Assembly: GCA_950295325.1 (NCBI GenBank)
Contig: OX485807.1
Location: 23,345,666 to 23,409,665 of the forward strand
Reading direction: 5' to 3'
Source: Polytrichum commune
Taxonomy: Eukaryota > Streptophyta > Polytrichopsida > Polytrichales > Polytrichaceae
Length of the DNA stretch: 64,000 bases
This document shows positions 61,478 through 64,000 of this stretch, one piece after another. The first letter of the stretch is position 1. Every line of letters starts with the position of its first letter. The notes beneath the pieces are model-generated. The model was not told the DNA's origin and made no database searches. It was given only the letters and a program-made list of their open reading frames with translations. A program made the translations under genes and the position numbers.

Positions 61478-62806
61478 TCCCACACCTCTCCATGAGGAAT
61501 GCCCAAAACACCATGGACATAAGGGGGACTCTGGAGTGACGCCCGGGGCTTGTGGCGCCATTGGTGAGAGGGCCCAGGGCGTTGGGAACACCTCCCACCC
61601 ACGGAGACTAGGACTCATGAAGGTAATGCCATTAGCTATGCGTAGCTTATGGCGTGTGAATTTTAGAATGCTCAAGAACACCTCAATTGAAGGTGCGAGC
61701 TAGGAGATATGGCAATTTGAGTGGGGCGATGTCCTGGGGCAGTGCCCTTGGACAACAGTGACATGGGAGTGGCACCTGGGACTACCTAGGTTTGAGCAGC
61801 CATAACTTCCTTAATACTTGCCAGAATGGGGCAAGTGAGGGGTCCCTTAGAATTTACAAAAAGAGTATATGTTGATAAAGTGGTTGCTAAATAGCATCAG
61901 AGATCATGGGAAGAAGTTATGGTTGTATGTAGCTGCTAGGGGCTTCTAGTCCCAACGACTAAGGAAAAATGTTTACTTGGCCTCAATCCTTGTAGAGAGA
62001 TACAAGGTTACTTGATGGTGGGGTAGGGGCCTTGCCCAAATTCGTAGAGGCTTATATGGGTGAGGCGGCTTTGCCGATCGACCCCACCTAGAGCATACTT
62101 GGCAATTTGCTCTAGGTTGTTGTAGTGTTATTTTGGCAACACGATGATCAACTCAAAGGTGAACTTCCATGGATGGAAATCCACATTAACCATTGGCTAC
62201 TTACTAAGGGGAGAGTCCCGAATGGATGTGTAGGAGGGTTTGGTGACCAAGCCATAAGCTTGGAGGTCCACAGTCACGGGGAGGTCACTCCATTGTCAAG
62301 TTGAAAACCACGTGCAAACTTAAAAAATCTATTTTTTCTAAGTTGCATCAACAAAATGGGTCAAATTTTTATCAAAAAAAATTATGAGTACATATACATG
62401 GTATCTATTACATAGTAAAAATTGATAACCAAATTTGATAATTTGTTTTTTTCTAGAAAACATACCGTTTCTAACTAGAATGATGCAGAATTGAACTAAA
62501 ACAATTACTAGGAAAAATGGAGATGACTAAAAATTTCAAAAAATTATACAAAAGATATTATCAATGGATATGTATATATAGAAAAAATATCATAATTTTA
62601 AAAATTATCTATGGCATATAATATAGGGGTAGCAAACTTTGTTCGCACGTGGTTTTCAACTTGACAATGAAGTGACCTCCCCGTGTCCACAGTATTGGGA
62701 GCTAACCATGCATGTGCGTGGGATGTGCAAGTTAGTGCTCGTGGCACTTGCTACAGTTGGAAAGTAGTCAAGCTAAGTTAAGGAAAGCTAGCAAGGGTTG
62801 CGACAA
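61478..62806 (+). repeat. Dispersed repeat, copy B, split by a MITE
   Basis: Same order of blocks as 51043-52003. The MITE at 62275-62685 interrupts it. Removing the MITE and one 8-mer restores AGGTCCACAGTATTGGGAGC, which aligns with AGGTCCAGGGTAGGAGGAGC in copy A. Confidence 0.7.
62275..62685. mobile_element. MITE (411 bp), sister of 26830-27238
   Basis: Ends CACGGGGAGGTCACTCCATT and its inverse. Exact 8-bp duplication TCCACAGT (62267-62274, 62686-62693). The interior is closely similar to the other MITE, differing by scattered substitutions and small indels. Confidence 0.95.
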
Positions 62807-62809
62807 AAA

Positions 62810-64000
62810 TGGCATCCCAATTTTGAAGCGCTCTAGACACAATGTGGGTAATGTTGGCAAAGAACAAAAGACCATTAAAAACGATTAAGAATTACAATTT
62901 TTTTTAACATTGTATGACAAGGCCAAGATATGTTAGGACAAGCTTGAAGTAACGGATGTTGTAAAATTGAGATATAACAGTTTTAAGAAATTACCGAATT
63001 TGGTGAAGAAGGCAAAGGATGTTGTCAGGATAGCAATGTTATGACTATCCGAATACATTATTCTACATTGCTTATTGTCCTTCAAAAACATCCATCGCCG
63101 TTGTTCTTTATGTGCAACCATTGTTATTATGGAATTTTGATTAGTTACTTGGTTTTTCTTCCTTTAGACAATTTTTTTTCCCTTTAAAGTTTTGAGGCAA
63201 AACTTCCATTTGGAGAAGTACAATTTACATACAAAATTCAACAAATAATATCATAACTTCAAAAAAAATGGCAAGGGCAATGTATCAATGCTCATGTCTA
63301 GTCCTTAGTAGGTTTTCCCTGGTTCAGCCTTATCATGGTTCTACCCTCTCCTAGTTCTATCATGTCCTACTAAAACATCCTAAACCATGTTTCTAAGAAA
63401 AAACACCCAACTCCACAACTGTGTCAACGTTTGCATCGCACTCAACTTTCATCATCTTCTTATGTTTGCATTGTCTTCGTTGCGGTCCTCTCTCATTGCC
63501 TCTTCTCCCTTCATTTCTTCTTTGATCGTCTTTTCTCTCTTTGTTTTTTCTCCCTTTTCTTTTTTGGTGTCTTTTATAATAGAGTCCTCATTGTTGCTAG
63601 AAGACACACCATCTCCAACGTCTCTCACCTTGGACAGTGCATCCATGGTGCATAGTATCTGCAATGCACCAAAATCCAATGCTTCCAAGTTTGCCCCTCT
63701 CATGTCCTCCATGGTCTTAACCATGTCTGTTGGCACGGCCGTCCAATCACATGTCTAGTCCCACCATCCTAGCATGAATTAAGTACCAAAAGAATCTCTA
63801 AGTAGCATCACTCGCAAGAACGACTCTAGGGCCTTATTCCGCCTATCTTTAGAAGCCTCTAACCATAGGTTACAAAGATCATCCTCTTTGTCCAGAGCCA
63901 GCATGTCCAAGGATGTGTTCTAGAAACAAATCCTCATATAAGAGGAGGCCAAGGCCTACATGGATGCAAACCCAATTCTCGTGCTCAAAACCTGCAAATA
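62810..64000. other. Intergenic, no supported gene
   Basis: Short frames overlap on both strands. The 123-codon frame at 63387-63758 lies in a CT-rich tract (63420-63580) whose minus strand reads as a Lys/Glu-rich frame, a sign of low complexity rather than coding. Confidence 0.4.

Overview
The window looks like nuclear DNA of a land plant. Three things support this: telomere-type TTTAGGG repeats, a spliced GARP/MYB transcription-factor gene of plant type, and GT-AG introns with plant-like 5' leaders. Most of it is AT-rich, gene-poor and full of transposon remains. The species cannot be fixed from the sequence. A large, TE-rich genome such as that of a seed-free plant would fit, but this is inference.

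Layout. 0.1-2.6 kb (minus strand): a GARP-family transcription factor whose exons I could join by hand, with a pyrimidine-rich upstream region to about 4.8 kb. 5-34 kb: no intact gene; diverged repeats, a TIR element with an exact 8-bp target duplication (9.57-10.19 kb), a foldback element (19.0-19.5 kb), a ruined hAT transposase with a DUF659 domain (23.2-24.7 kb), minisatellites and a 409-bp MITE (26.83-27.24 kb).

34.40-49.29 kb: the centre of interest. A perfect 28-bp inverted repeat containing a 5'-CACTA terminus brackets 14.9 kb. The DNA just outside the two ends is the left and right half of one repeat that is found uninterrupted at 57.3 kb, so this is most simply a giant CACTA/CMC-like transposon. 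It carries a two-exon gene on the minus strand for an RNase-H-like DUF7869 protein (intact, 983 aa). On the plus strand, divergently, it carries a long multi-exon gene. The joined exons suggest a ParB/Srx-like domain (DGQHS), then a region resembling a DNA methyltransferase, then an acidic/coiled-coil/proline-rich tail; next come an FCP1-like HAD phosphatase exon and a Lys/Glu-rich tail. A near-invariant 20-bp palindrome, TTTGGGTCGNNCGACCCAAA, recurs 18 times with perfect arms (plus about six decayed copies). It sits in four introns and twice in frame inside a coding exon. I infer a dimer-binding site used by an element-encoded protein. The ParB-like domain is the natural candidate because ParB proteins bind clustered palindromes. 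The plus-strand gene has three in-frame stops in its first coding exon, so this copy may be decaying.

49.7-64 kb: a possible Penelope-like fragment, two copies of a roughly 0.95-kb dispersed repeat (one split by a MITE), minisatellites, a 1.9-kb member of the same 8-bp-TSD TIR family as the MITEs (54.0-55.9 kb), two uninterrupted copies of the repeat that hosts the giant element, and a probable MULE-like relic (60.5-61.3 kb).
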